DNA of 64,000 nucleotides, from positions 376,001 through 440,000 of the forward strand of contig NZ_JAHSTX010000002.1 of the NCBI RefSeq assembly GCF_019145375.1. Reading direction: 5' to 3'. Shown one piece after another: positions 24,963-33,001 of the stretch; positions within the stretch are counted from its first letter, which is position 1, and the number at the start of each line of letters is the position of its first letter. Made by a program: the position numbers and the translations under genes. The notes beneath the pieces are model-generated. The model had not been told where the DNA came from, did no database searches, and saw only the letters and a list, made by a program, of their open reading frames with translations. This DNA is from Pseudomonas triticicola (GTDB taxonomy: Bacteria > Pseudomonadota > Gammaproteobacteria > Pseudomonadales > Pseudomonadaceae).

Positions 24963-25109
24963 CTGTGGTGAGGTGGTTTATCCCCGTTGGGCTGCGCAGC
25001 AGACCCGCTTTTCAGGGCCGCTGCGCGCCCCAACGGGGATAAATCCCCTCGCCACATAAATCCTCTCACCCCATAAATCCCCTCACCCTATAGATCCCCT
25101 CACCACAGG
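24963..25109. repeat. REP-like palindrome (family 4) with four 17-base tandem units
   Basis: The palindrome CTGTGGTGAGGTGGTTTATC...ATAAATCCCCTCGCCAC occupies 24963-25055. Its right tail is repeated as four 17-base units at 25039, 25056, 25073 and 25090 with one to three changes each (ATAAATCCCCTCGCCAC as the first). It lies between radA and the convergent mapZ. Confidence 0.9.
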
Positions 25110-25134
25110 GCATTCCAAATCGGGATTGGGGGGC

Positions 25135-25503
25135 CTAGATTTCGATCAGGGCACCCAGTTCGCGCTCCAGCTCGGCCTCATCCGCCAGATTCAACTCGAT
25201 CAACCGCCGCAGGCGCTGGATCGATTCCAGGCTGATGTGGCGGCAGATGAACCCCAAGTGGCCGTTTTCCTCGTGGGCCAGATGCACGTCCATTTCGATA
25301 TCGACGTCTTCGCTCAGATGAATGTCGACGAAGAAGTCCTGCTCTTTATCCCCGAGCCACGGTTCCGGTCGCTCGATCAGCAGGCCCTTGAGCGAAAGGT
25401 CGATCAGTTTGACCGGCCAGATGTACTCGCCCTGTTTCAGCTCGGTTCGGGCATCGAACGCAATACGTTTGAAACGACGTCGATTGGCGGGGTGCTCGCT
25501 CAT
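25135..25503 (-). CDS. mapZ: PilZ-domain c-di-GMP receptor MapZ
   Basis: A 122-residue single-domain PilZ protein that binds c-di-GMP in the cytoplasm. The binding signature is present as R9-x3-R13 (RRRFKR) and D35-x-S37-x2-G40 (DLSLKG). The sequence and its position between radA and cstA match P. aeruginosa PA4608/MapZ, including the C-terminal RRLIELNLADEAELEREL helix. MapZ binds the chemotaxis methyltransferase CheR1 and changes flagellar switching; that role is inferred here by orthology. Confidence 0.9.
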   Translation of the reverse strand: MSEHPANRRRFKRIAFDARTELKQGEYIWPVKLIDLSLKGLLIERPEPWLGDKEQDFFVDIHLSEDVDIEMDVHLAHEENGHLGFICRHISLESIQRLRRLIELNLADEAELERELGALIEI

Positions 25504-25662
25504 GGCGCAATCCTCATGAAGGTTCGCTGACTATAGACCGCGAATGCGGGCGCCAGCCAATCGCTCAAGCGTCTAGACCTATGTCGGGGTATGGCCTTTG
25601 GCGCCGTAAGCGCTAAACTCGGGGTGGCTGTCTTTCTTGTCCACCCTGGCTGGAATAATAAA

Positions 25663-27729
25663 ATGAAAAATAATAATAGCCTGCTGCGCCACTTACCCTG
25701 GCTCGTGCTGGCAATCGTAGGAGCGTGCGCCCTTGGCGTAGTGGCATTGCGCCGCGGCGAGGCGATCAACGCCTTGTGGATTGTGGTCGCTGCCGTGGCC
25801 ATTTATCTGGTTGCGTACCGTTACTACAGTCTGTTCATCGCCAACAACGTGATGCAGCTGGATCCGCGTCGGGCCACCCCCGCCGTGCTCAACAACGATG
25901 GTCTGGACTATGTGCCGACCAACAAACACATTCTTTTCGGTCACCACTTCGCGGCCATCGCTGGCGCGGGGCCGCTGGTCGGTCCGGTGCTGGCGGCGCA
26001 GATGGGGTATCTGCCCGGCACACTCTGGCTGATTGCCGGTGTGGTGCTGGCGGGCGCGGTGCAGGACTTCATGGTCCTGTTCATGTCGACCCGACGCAAC
26101 GGCCGTTCCCTGGGCGATATGGTGCGTGAAGAAATGGGCCGGATTCCCGGAACCATTGCACTGTTCGGCTGCTTCCTGATCATGATCATCATCCTCGCGG
26201 TGCTGGCGCTGATCGTGGTCAAGGCCCTGGCCGAGAGCCCTTGGGGCATCTTCACCGTGATGGCGACCATCCCGATCGCTATGTTCATGGGCATCTACAT
26301 GCGCTACATCCGCCCGGGTCGCATCGGCGAAATCTCCGTGGTCGGTGTGTTGCTGCTGCTCGGTTCGATCTGGCTGGGCGGGCAGATCGCTGCCGATCCG
26401 GTATGGGCCAAAGCCTTCACTTTCACCGGTGTGCAGATTACCTGGATGCTGGTCGGTTACGGTTTTGTCGCTGCATCGTTGCCGGTTTGGCTGATTCTGG
26501 CGCCGCGTGACTACCTGTCGACCTTCCTCAAGATCGGCACCATCGTCGCCCTGGCGATCGGCATCCTGATCACCATGCCCGAGCTGAAAATGCCGGCGCT
26601 GACCCAGTTCGTCGACGGCACCGGGCCGGTATGGAAGGGCGGTCTGTTCCCGTTCCTGTTCATCACCATCGCCTGCGGCGCGGTATCGGGTTTCCACGCA
26701 CTGATCTCGTCGGGCACCACGCCGAAGCTGCTGGATAACGAAACCAACGCCCGCTACATCGGGTACGGCGGCATGTTGATGGAATCGTTCGTGGCGATCA
26801 TGGCCATGGTTGCCGCTTCGGTGATCGAGCCGGGTGTGTATTTCGCCATGAACAGCCCGGCCGCAGTCGTCGGCAGTGACGTCGCTTCGGTGGCGCAGGT
26901 TGTCACCAGCTGGGGCTTCGCGATCACGCCGGAAGCGCTGCAAGCGGTTGCCCATGACATCGGCGAAACCACCATTCTGGCTCGCGCCGGTGGTGCGCCG
27001 ACTCTGGCGGTCGGTATCGCGCAGATCCTGCACAGTGTCCTGCCGGGTGAAAACACCATGGCGTTCTGGTACCACTTCGCGATCCTGTTCGAAGCGCTGT
27101 TCATCCTCACCGCTGTGGACGCCGGCACCCGTGCCGGGCGTTTCATGCTGCAGGATCTGCTCGGCTCCTTCGTACCGGCGCTCAAACGCACCGAATCGTG
27201 GGGCGCCAACCTGATTGCCACCGCCGGTTGTGTGGCGATGTGGGGCTGGTTGCTGTATCAGGGCGTGATCGATCCTCTGGGCGGCATCAACACCTTGTGG
27301 CCATTGTTCGGCATCTCCAACCAGATGCTCGCCGGCATCGCGCTGATGCTCGGCACCGTGGTCCTGATCAAGATGAAGCGCCAGCGCTACATCTGGGTCA
27401 CCCTGTTGCCGGCCACCTGGCTGTTGATCTGCACCACTACTGCTGGCTTCATCAAGCTGTTCGACGCCAACCCGGCGATCGGCTTCCTGTCCCTGGCCAA
27501 GAAGTACAGCGATGCGCTGGCCAACGGTCAGGTGCTGGCACCGGCTAAAAGCGTCGAGCAGATGCAGCACGTGATCTTCAACGCCTACACCAACGCCACA
27601 CTCACCGCGCTGTTCCTGTTCGTGGTGTTCAGCATCCTGTTCTATGCGCTCAAGGTCGGCATCGCCGCCTGGGGCAAGAAAGAGCGTACGGATAAAGAAT
27701 CGCCATTCCAGGCCCTGCCGGATGCGTAA
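25663..27729 (+). CDS. cstA: CstA-type carbon-starvation transporter
   Basis: A 688-residue inner-membrane transporter of the CstA family, implicated in peptide and pyruvate uptake. About 16-18 hydrophobic segments are present. Diagnostic stretches are LDPRRATPAVLNNDGLDYVPT, HHFAAIAGAGPLVGPVLAAQMGY, GFHALISSGTTPKLLDNE and GISNQMLAGIAL. ATG 25663 begins MKNNNSLL; the frame is open 24 codons further upstream, but those residues are not family-like. A short YbdD/YjiX-type gene follows, as in E. coli cstA-ybdD. Confidence 0.95.
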   Translation: MKNNNSLLRHLPWLVLAIVGACALGVVALRRGEAINALWIVVAAVAIYLVAYRYYSLFIANNVMQLDPRRATPAVLNNDGLDYVPTNKHILFGHHFAAIAGAGPLVGPVLAAQMGYLPGTLWLIAGVVLAGAVQDFMVLFMSTRRNGRSLGDMVREEMGRIPGTIALFGCFLIMIIILAVLALIVVKALAESPWGIFTVMATIPIAMFMGIYMRYIRPGRIGEISVVGVLLLLGSIWLGGQIAADPVWAKAFTFTGVQITWMLVGYGFVAASLPVWLILAPRDYLSTFLKIGTIVALAIGILITMPELKMPALTQFVDGTGPVWKGGLFPFLFITIACGAVSGFHALISSGTTPKLLDNETNARYIGYGGMLMESFVAIMAMVAASVIEPGVYFAMNSPAAVVGSDVASVAQVVTSWGFAITPEALQAVAHDIGETTILARAGGAPTLAVGIAQILHSVLPGENTMAFWYHFAILFEALFILTAVDAGTRAGRFMLQDLLGSFVPALKRTESWGANLIATAGCVAMWGWLLYQGVIDPLGGINTLWPLFGISNQMLAGIALMLGTVVLIKMKRQRYIWVTLLPATWLLICTTTAGFIKLFDANPAIGFLSLAKKYSDALANGQVLAPAKSVEQMQHVIFNAYTNATLTALFLFVVFSILFYALKVGIAAWGKKERTDKESPFQALPDA

Positions 27730-27744
27730 CCAGAGGATTGCAGC

Positions 27745-27942
27745 ATGTTCAATGACCTGAGTCGCCTCGGTAAATACCTCGGTCAGGCCGCGCGCCTGAT
27801 GGTCGGCATGCCCGACTACGACACCTACGTCGAGCATATGCAAACCAAACACCCGGACAAACCGGTGATGAGCTACGAGATGTTCTTTCGCGAACGTCAG
27901 GAAGCCCGTTACGGTGGCAAGGGTGGGCCGAAGTGCTGTTGA
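27745..27942 (+). CDS. YbdD/YjiX-family small protein (DUF466)
   Basis: A 65-residue cytoplasmic protein: [43 protein letters not shown] followed by a GGPKCC end, the DUF466 pattern. It starts 15 bases after cstA with AGAGGA upstream. In E. coli the equivalent gene is required for transport by its CstA-family partner, so it is probably an accessory factor of CstA. Confidence 0.92.
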   Translation: MFNDLSRLGKYLGQAARLMVGMPDYDTYVEHMQTKHPDKPVMSYEMFFRERQEARYGGKGGPKCC

Positions 27943-27971
27943 GCTGACAGCATCAGGTTGAGGTAATCCCC

Positions 27972-28061
27972 TGTGGGAGCGAGCCTGCTCGCGAATACGG
28001 AGTGTCAGTTAATGAATGTTTTGACTGACACACCGCTTTCGCGTGCAGGCTCGCTCCCACA
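27972..28061. repeat. REP pair (family 1)
   Basis: Inverted pair between the DUF466 gene and yjiA; the right arm has one change (GCGTGCAGG). Confidence 0.93.
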
Positions 28062-28094
28062 TTTGTTTTTGTGTTTTTTTCAGGAGATCGGGTT

Positions 28095-29072
28095 TTGTCT
28101 TCTCCCATTCCGGTAACGGTTCTCAGCGGTTTCCTCGGCGCCGGCAAGACCACCTTGCTGCGTCATTTATTGAAAGCCGAGCACGGCCTGAAAATCGCCG
28201 TGATCGAAAACGAATTCAGCGACGCCGGCATCGACACTCAGTTGCTGGGTGATGAGCCGGTGCAAGTCATGACCCTGGCCAACGGCTGCGTCTGCTGCAC
28301 CATTCACACCGACCTGACCAAGGCGCTGTATTTGTTGCTCGAGCGCCTGGACAGTGGCGAGATCGCCTTCGACCGTCTGGTGATCGAGTGCACCGGTCTG
28401 GCCGATCCGGCGCCGGTGGCGCAAACCTTTTTCATCGACGAAGAACTGCGCGAGCGTTACCTGCTCGACGGCATCATCACCCTGGTCGACGCCGCCCACG
28501 CCGATGTGCACCTGACCCAGACCATCGCCCAGGCGCAGATCGGTTTCGCCGATCGCTTGCTGGTGAGCAAGACCGACCTGGTCGATGAGGCGACGTTCAC
28601 TGCGCTGAGCGAACGCCTCACGCGAATCAACCGCCGCGCGCCGATCCGCGTGGTCGAGCATGGCAATATCGATCTGGCTGAATTGCTGGATGTACGTGGT
28701 TTCAACCTCAATGCTGACCTGGGCGGCGGTCTGAGCCTTCGTCCGGTCAGCAAGGCACCGTCGATCGATCGCATCTCCAGCCTGGTGCTGCGCACCGATC
28801 AGGCGCTGGATATCGATCAGCTCAGCGAATTCATGAACGAGTTGCTGGAAGAGCACGGCAAGCAATTGCTGCGCTACAAAGGCGTGCTGAACATTGCCGG
28901 CGAAGATCGGCGGTTGGTATTTCAGGGTGTGCTGAAACTATATGGTTTCGACTGGGACACCGAATGGGCCGAGGGCGAGGCGCGCGAGAGTGTGATCGTG
29001 TTTATTGCCGATGATCTGCCGGAAGAGAAGATTCGGGCGGGGTTTGCGCGGGTAGCGGCGCAACAAGCCTGA
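28095..29072 (+). CDS. yjiA: COG0523/G3E GTPase, YjiA-like
   Basis: A 325-residue metal-binding P-loop GTPase of the COG0523 family (metallochaperone type). Motifs are Walker A GFLGAGKTT (about 10-18), the metal-binding ANGCVCCT (CxCC), a ECTGLADP switch region and SKTDL as the guanine motif; a CobW C-terminal domain follows (about 215-320). The start is probably TTG 28095, because AGGAGA stands seven bases before it. Which metal is handled is unknown; no zinc-responsive site was seen upstream. It follows cstA and its partner, as in related Pseudomonas. Confidence 0.92.
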   Translation: MSSPIPVTVLSGFLGAGKTTLLRHLLKAEHGLKIAVIENEFSDAGIDTQLLGDEPVQVMTLANGCVCCTIHTDLTKALYLLLERLDSGEIAFDRLVIECTGLADPAPVAQTFFIDEELRERYLLDGIITLVDAAHADVHLTQTIAQAQIGFADRLLVSKTDLVDEATFTALSERLTRINRRAPIRVVEHGNIDLAELLDVRGFNLNADLGGGLSLRPVSKAPSIDRISSLVLRTDQALDIDQLSEFMNELLEEHGKQLLRYKGVLNIAGEDRRLVFQGVLKLYGFDWDTEWAEGEARESVIVFIADDLPEEKIRAGFARVAAQQA

Positions 29073-29093
29073 TATTTCAACAGCTCAAAGGGC

Positions 29094-29183
29094 CTCTTCG
29101 CGAGCAGGCTCGCTCCCACAGTGGACTGCATTCCTCCTGACAGAATGCGTTCTACTGTGGGAGCGAGCTTGCTCGCGAAGGCG
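29094..29183. repeat. REP pair (family 1), opposite arrangement
   Basis: Here the units point outward (TTCGCGAGCAGG...CTCCCACA, then TGTGGGAGCGAGCTTGCTCG). It separates the convergent yjiA and GntR genes. Confidence 0.93.
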
Positions 29184-29185
29184 GT

Positions 29186-29890
29186 CTAACCGACAGCACA
29201 ATGCCCATGGTCAGAACCGAGCAGCGTCTGCTCAAGATGATCCAGATGCCGATTCATCAACATGCCGGCCTTGGAAACATCACCTCGCTCCACAACCTCA
29301 ACCAACGCCAAATGCTCCTGCCATGCGCAAGAGCTTCGCGTCGAACCCTGACTCCGCGCAATCGCCAACGACGTCAGCGGCACAAGGCTGCGCAGAAAAT
29401 GCGCCAGCGGCAGATTTCCCGCCATCCGTGCCAACTGCAAATGAAACTCCCCCGATAACCGAATCGCCGCCCCGCGCCGAGCCTGCTCGATGGCGCGCTT
29501 CTCGCGCTCTATCAACGTGCGCAAACATTTCAGATCGTCTGGCTGCGGACGCTGACAGGCCAACCGCACCAAGGTGTTTTCAGCCAGCCGGCGCGCATGC
29601 AAGGTCTGCCGGATCAGTTCCCGATCAGGCGCGGCCACTCGCGGTCGATGATTGGCGCGCAACACCACGATCTGCTCATGGGACAACTGCGTCAGCACGC
29701 GGCGTACATCGGCACGGCTGGCGCTGAACATCGCCTTCAGGCTGTCCTCGGTGAACCGGCTGCCTTCATCGATTCGCCGCTCAAGGATCGCGTCGAACAG
29801 TCGCGGATACAGATCCTCCACCGGCGTGTGCAGGCGAGAAAAGGGCAGGGCGGTCGATTGCGCGTGGGATGCTGAAGCAAAACTGTTCAT
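29186..29890 (-). CDS. GntR-family regulator (FCD type), no. 1
   Basis: A 234-residue GntR regulator. A winged helix (about 25-90) with EDSLKAMFSASRADVRRVLTQLSHEQIVVLR is followed by an FCD effector domain (about 95-220) that keeps the metal-binding pattern EFHLQLARMAGN, EHLALVEVVERGD and MNRHLDHLEQ. Its N-terminal tail is unusually long (about 20 residues). It lies 18 bases downstream of a second GntR gene and behind a dicarboxylate-type symporter gene, all in one direction. Confidence 0.88.
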   Translation of the reverse strand: MNSFASASHAQSTALPFSRLHTPVEDLYPRLFDAILERRIDEGSRFTEDSLKAMFSASRADVRRVLTQLSHEQIVVLRANHRPRVAAPDRELIRQTLHARRLAENTLVRLACQRPQPDDLKCLRTLIEREKRAIEQARRGAAIRLSGEFHLQLARMAGNLPLAHFLRSLVPLTSLAIARSQGSTRSSCAWQEHLALVEVVERGDVSKAGMLMNRHLDHLEQTLLGSDHGHCAVG

Positions 29891-29908
29891 GGCCGTTCTC
29901 CTGGCAAA

Positions 29909-30613
29909 TCAGGTGGGCAGGTTGTCATCCGGAATATTCAGCTCGATGCCCATGCGCTGACCTTCGCGCAGAATGTGCCGGCGCATTTCGGCGCTGGCCT
30001 GAGCGCTGTTCTTGCTGCGGATAGCGCGGACTACGGCTTCGTTTTCTTCCAGGCGTTCGGCCAGATGTTCCGGGGAATTGCGCAACACTTCGGCGCTTTG
30101 CTTGAGCGCGTTACTGGTCTGCTGCACCACGCTCTGGAAAATCGGATTCGAGGTCAGCGTGAACAGTTCTTCGTGGAAAGCGATGTAGGCACTGACTCCG
30201 GCTTCGCTGTCACCGGCCTCGAGGGCTTCGCGCATGTCCATCAGGGTCAGGCGCAACTGGCCGACTTCCTTGCTGCTGATCGATTGCGCAACCAGCCCGA
30301 CAATGAACGGTTCAAGGGTGTAGCGCAGTTGCAGCACGTCTTCGAGACTGGCGCCGGCCACCGCGCTGTCGTGGCTCTGGCTGTCACTGAGTTGTGCGTC
30401 GAGGACGACTACGCCTTTGCCCGGCATCGAGCGCACCAGGCCGAGGGTTTCGAGGACGATCACCGCTTCGCGCAGGCTCGGCCGGCTGATGCCCAGCTGT
30501 TCGGCCAGTTCGCGCTGGCCCGGCAGCATGTCGCCGGAGCGCCACTGGCCTCGGGCCAACGCGGCGCGGAGTTTTTCCACCACTGAGTTGACGACGGTTG
30601 ACGTTGTAATCAC
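29909..30613 (-). CDS. GntR-family regulator (FCD/FadR type), no. 2
   Basis: A 234-residue GntR regulator with a winged helix of the FadR type (RSGDMLPGQRELAEQLGISRPSLREAVIVLETLGLV, about 22-60) and an FCD domain (about 80-225). FCD landmarks are RYTLEPFIVGLVAQ, AYIAFHEELFTLTSN and ASAEMRRHI; the first His of the usual H-x3-I-x2-A-I triad is replaced (ENEAVVRAI). GTG 30613 is chosen for its AGGGAG site. It follows the symporter by 49 bases. The GGTCTTACC sites before the symporter are candidate targets. Confidence 0.88.
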   Translation of the reverse strand: MITTSTVVNSVVEKLRAALARGQWRSGDMLPGQRELAEQLGISRPSLREAVIVLETLGLVRSMPGKGVVVLDAQLSDSQSHDSAVAGASLEDVLQLRYTLEPFIVGLVAQSISSKEVGQLRLTLMDMREALEAGDSEAGVSAYIAFHEELFTLTSNPIFQSVVQQTSNALKQSAEVLRNSPEHLAERLEENEAVVRAIRSKNSAQASAEMRRHILREGQRMGIELNIPDDNLPT

Positions 30614-30662
30614 GTATTGGCTCCCTGCGCCGTGCCTGCGCATTGGCAGGCACGGCACTCAT

Positions 30663-31976
30663 TCAGAATTCTTTCGCCGCCGCCGGGGCGACGGTTTTTC
30701 GAGGTTGAAAGTTATAGCCCTGTTCGCCGTTGAGCACCTTGTTCGCGCGCTGTACATCGATGTCCTTTTCCCAGCGGGCGATAGCCACGGTGGCGACGCA
30801 GTTGCCGATCAGATTGGTCAGCGCGCGGCCGATGCCCATGAACCAGTCCACGGCCAACACCAGCACCAGACCGACTACGGGAATCGCCGGGATCGCCGTC
30901 AGCGTCGCGGCGAGAATCACCAGCGCCGAACCGGGAATGCCGTGGGCGCCTTTGGAGGTGATCAGCGACACCAGCAGAATGGTCAGCAAGTCGGTCATCG
31001 CCAGCGGTGTGCCAGTGGCGTTGGCGATGAACACGATGGCCAGGGTCAGGTAGATCGAGAAACCGTCGAGGTTGAACGAGTACCCGGTCGGGATCACCAG
31101 ACCGACCGTCGAGCTGCCGATGCCGAGGTGTTCGAGCTTGCGCATGATCTGTGGCAGCACGGCGTCGGAAGAGGCAGTGCCCATGACGATCAGCAGTTCT
31201 TCCCGTAGGTACTTGAGCAGCGGCCACATGCGCAGGCCGGAGACGCGCATCACCAGACCGAGGATCAGCGCGACGAAGGCGACGCAGGTCAGGTAGAACA
31301 GACCGACCAGACTGCCCAGGTGCTGCAACGAATCGAGGCCGTATTTGCTGGTGGTGAAAGCAATGGCGCCGAATACGCCGATCGGCGCCAGCCGCACGAT
31401 CATGCCCATGATGCGGAAGATCACGTGGCTGAGTTCGTTGATCAGCCGCGAAATCCCGGAAGCCGCTTCGCCAACCAGATTCAGTGCACTGCCGAACAGC
31501 ACCGAGAACAGCAGCACTTGCAAGATATTGTTGTCAGCGAAGGCACCGATCACCGAGGTCGGGATCAGGTCCATCAGAAATTGCGTGGTGGTGTGCATGT
31601 GCTGGCTGCGCTCGGCGAGGTCGCCCATGTCGGCGCTGGAGAGCTGCTCCAGATGAATGTTCGCGCCGCTGCCAATGCCGGTGCTGAAGGCGAACACCAG
31701 ACCAATCACCAAGGCGATGGTGGTCAGCACTTCGAAGTAGATCACCGACTTCAGGCCGATGCGCCCGACCTTCTTCAGATCGCCCGCGCCGCTGATGCCG
31801 CTGACCACCACGCAGAACACGATCAGGCCAATCAGCATCTTGATCAGTTTGATGAAGCCATCGCCGAGCGGTTTCAGCTGGGCGGAGTATTCAGGAAGGG
31901 TCAGCCCGCAGACGATGCCGAGCATCAGTCCGAGAACCACTTGGAGGAAGATTGAACGCGAGCACCATCTGAGCAT
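30663..31976 (-). CDS. DctA-like dicarboxylate/amino acid:cation symporter
   Basis: A 437-residue transporter of the DAACS family in the inner membrane. The N-terminal PLGDGFIKLIKMLIGLIVFCVVVSGI matches DctA closely. The substrate region has SSDAVLPQIM, the PTGYSFNLDG motif, GAHGIPGSALVILAATL and RALTNLIGNCVATVAIARWEKD. C4-dicarboxylates are likely, but Asp/Glu cannot be excluded, and this is probably a paralogue of the main DctA. It heads an apparent operon with two GntR regulators, so induction by its own substrate is plausible. Two GGTCTTACC sites lie in the upstream region. Confidence 0.9.
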   Translation of the reverse strand: MLRWCSRSIFLQVVLGLMLGIVCGLTLPEYSAQLKPLGDGFIKLIKMLIGLIVFCVVVSGISGAGDLKKVGRIGLKSVIYFEVLTTIALVIGLVFAFSTGIGSGANIHLEQLSSADMGDLAERSQHMHTTTQFLMDLIPTSVIGAFADNNILQVLLFSVLFGSALNLVGEAASGISRLINELSHVIFRIMGMIVRLAPIGVFGAIAFTTSKYGLDSLQHLGSLVGLFYLTCVAFVALILGLVMRVSGLRMWPLLKYLREELLIVMGTASSDAVLPQIMRKLEHLGIGSSTVGLVIPTGYSFNLDGFSIYLTLAIVFIANATGTPLAMTDLLTILLVSLITSKGAHGIPGSALVILAATLTAIPAIPVVGLVLVLAVDWFMGIGRALTNLIGNCVATVAIARWEKDIDVQRANKVLNGEQGYNFQPRKTVAPAAAKEF

Positions 31977-32046
31977 GGGAGGAATCCTGGGTCGGTGTCC
32001 TGGCTGCCGTACGCGTGGCGCAGCGGATTCAGGACTTAATTATTGT

Positions 32047-32055
32047 GGTCTTACC
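32047..32055. promoter_or_regulatory. Candidate GntR/FCD operator 1
   Basis: GGTCTTACC, a GGT-N3-ACC palindrome like those bound by FadR-type GntR proteins, 71 bases upstream of the symporter start. An identical copy lies 85 bases further away. Confidence 0.5.
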
Positions 32056-32131
32056 GGTATGTCCAGTGCAGGCGCAGTCTAGGCGCAGGTTTTCGCGGAT
32101 CGCAAGTAAAAATTAGGAAATTGGCATGACC

Positions 32132-32140
32132 GGTCTTACC
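32132..32140. promoter_or_regulatory. Candidate GntR/FCD operator 2
   Basis: Second GGTCTTACC, within ACCGGTCTTACCAGT. Centre-to-centre distance to the first copy is 85 bases, about eight helical turns, which would allow looping. Confidence 0.5.
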
Positions 32141-32182
32141 AGTTGTCTGGATGGCCCGGTCTTGAGCATTGAGAGAAAAATC

Positions 32183-32198
32183 GGCGGCTCCGCCTTTT
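32183..32198 (-). terminator. Possible terminator of the orphan gene
   Basis: GGCGGAGCCGCC palindrome followed, in the leftward direction, by GATTTTTC. It lies about 20 bases after the orphan gene stop. Confidence 0.55.
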
Positions 32199-32217
32199 TT
32201 CCTGGGCGGGGCGTGAG

Positions 32218-32781
32218 TCACGTTTTGATGACTGGTACATGTCTTTCGACGATGCTCAGGATGAAAGTGATCTTTGAACGTTCTTCGGTTTTGCCCAGAT
32301 AGACGTAAGGCAGACTTCTGATTTTTATACCGCCCAGATACGCATGATTTTTCAGTTTGAGAGAAGCAGTTGTATGTACGCCCGTTAAGTTGTCCAGCGT
32401 TATAGCGGTGCCGCTACGGTCGACAAGAATAAAAGTGGTCAAGTTGTCAGTGTCTGGCTTGACGGCCTCGACGGTGTCCAGCCAGTGATTGCTGATTACC
32501 TGATTGAAATAGTTGCCCTGGTTTTTCACGGTGAGGATGTAGCCGTCAGGGGTATGACCGAAATGCAGCTTCAGCGGTTTTATCCGGCCGCTCTGCTCGT
32601 TGCTCCGGATGCCGAGCAGGTGGGACTGATCCCGTGTTTGTGGGCGTCCGGTATAGAAACCGCCGCTGAACAGACTGATGGTAGCCATCGCCGGGTTGCC
32701 GTACAGCTGTTCAAGAAAGCCGACCCTGTGGTCGAACATTCTCAGTGTCGCGATGAAAGATTTTTCGATATTGCTCGTCAT
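32218..32781 (-). CDS. Orphan protein, possibly beta-trefoil-like
   Basis: A 187-residue protein I do not recognise. No signal peptide or membrane segment is seen. The chain is beta-rich; a segment with GYILTVKNQGNY, TTFILVDRSG and TAITLDN is echoed later by HAYLGGIKIRS and ITFILSIVERH. This recalls the repeated units of beta-trefoil lectins or fascin-like domains, but it is only a resemblance. Sampled GC is about 43-45 %, far below its neighbours, which suggests horizontal transfer. It stands alone between the symporter promoter and glyA, with its own terminator-like hairpin. A weak AG-rich site precedes the ATG. Confidence 0.7.
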   Translation of the reverse strand: MTSNIEKSFIATLRMFDHRVGFLEQLYGNPAMATISLFSGGFYTGRPQTRDQSHLLGIRSNEQSGRIKPLKLHFGHTPDGYILTVKNQGNYFNQVISNHWLDTVEAVKPDTDNLTTFILVDRSGTAITLDNLTGVHTTASLKLKNHAYLGGIKIRSLPYVYLGKTEERSKITFILSIVERHVPVIKT

Positions 32782-32950
32782 GATGAAATCCGTTTATCAA
32801 GTCGGGTTTCAGACTAAGCGGTTTTCATTTATGGCGGTTTGCAGGTGTGTTGCAAGAGTTTGGTTCGAACAAAGAGATGAACAATCCTGCTGGACGGGAT
32901 TAGCAGGTTGCTGCTTTATTCGGGTGGTATTTTTTTATCGAATTCATGGC

Positions 32951-32987
32951 AATAAAAAACCGGCCATAGTGACCGGTTTTTTATTGC
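32951..32987 (-). terminator. glyA terminator
   Basis: ACCGG...CCGGT stem flanked by AATAAAAA and TTTTTTATT, 15 bases after the glyA stop in the leftward direction. The A and T tracts make it potentially bidirectional. Confidence 0.9.
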
Positions 32988-33001
32988 GGATTAACGAGGC
33001 A

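Noticed and set aside
25039-25106. Tandem 17-base units as a possible CRISPR array
   Set aside because: Units abut without spacers, are too short and have no cas genes near. They derive from a REP-like arm.
25693-27852. A 719-codon open frame opposite cstA
   Set aside because: Mirror frame of a membrane transporter gene; the translation is His/Gln/Arg-rich and not protein-like.
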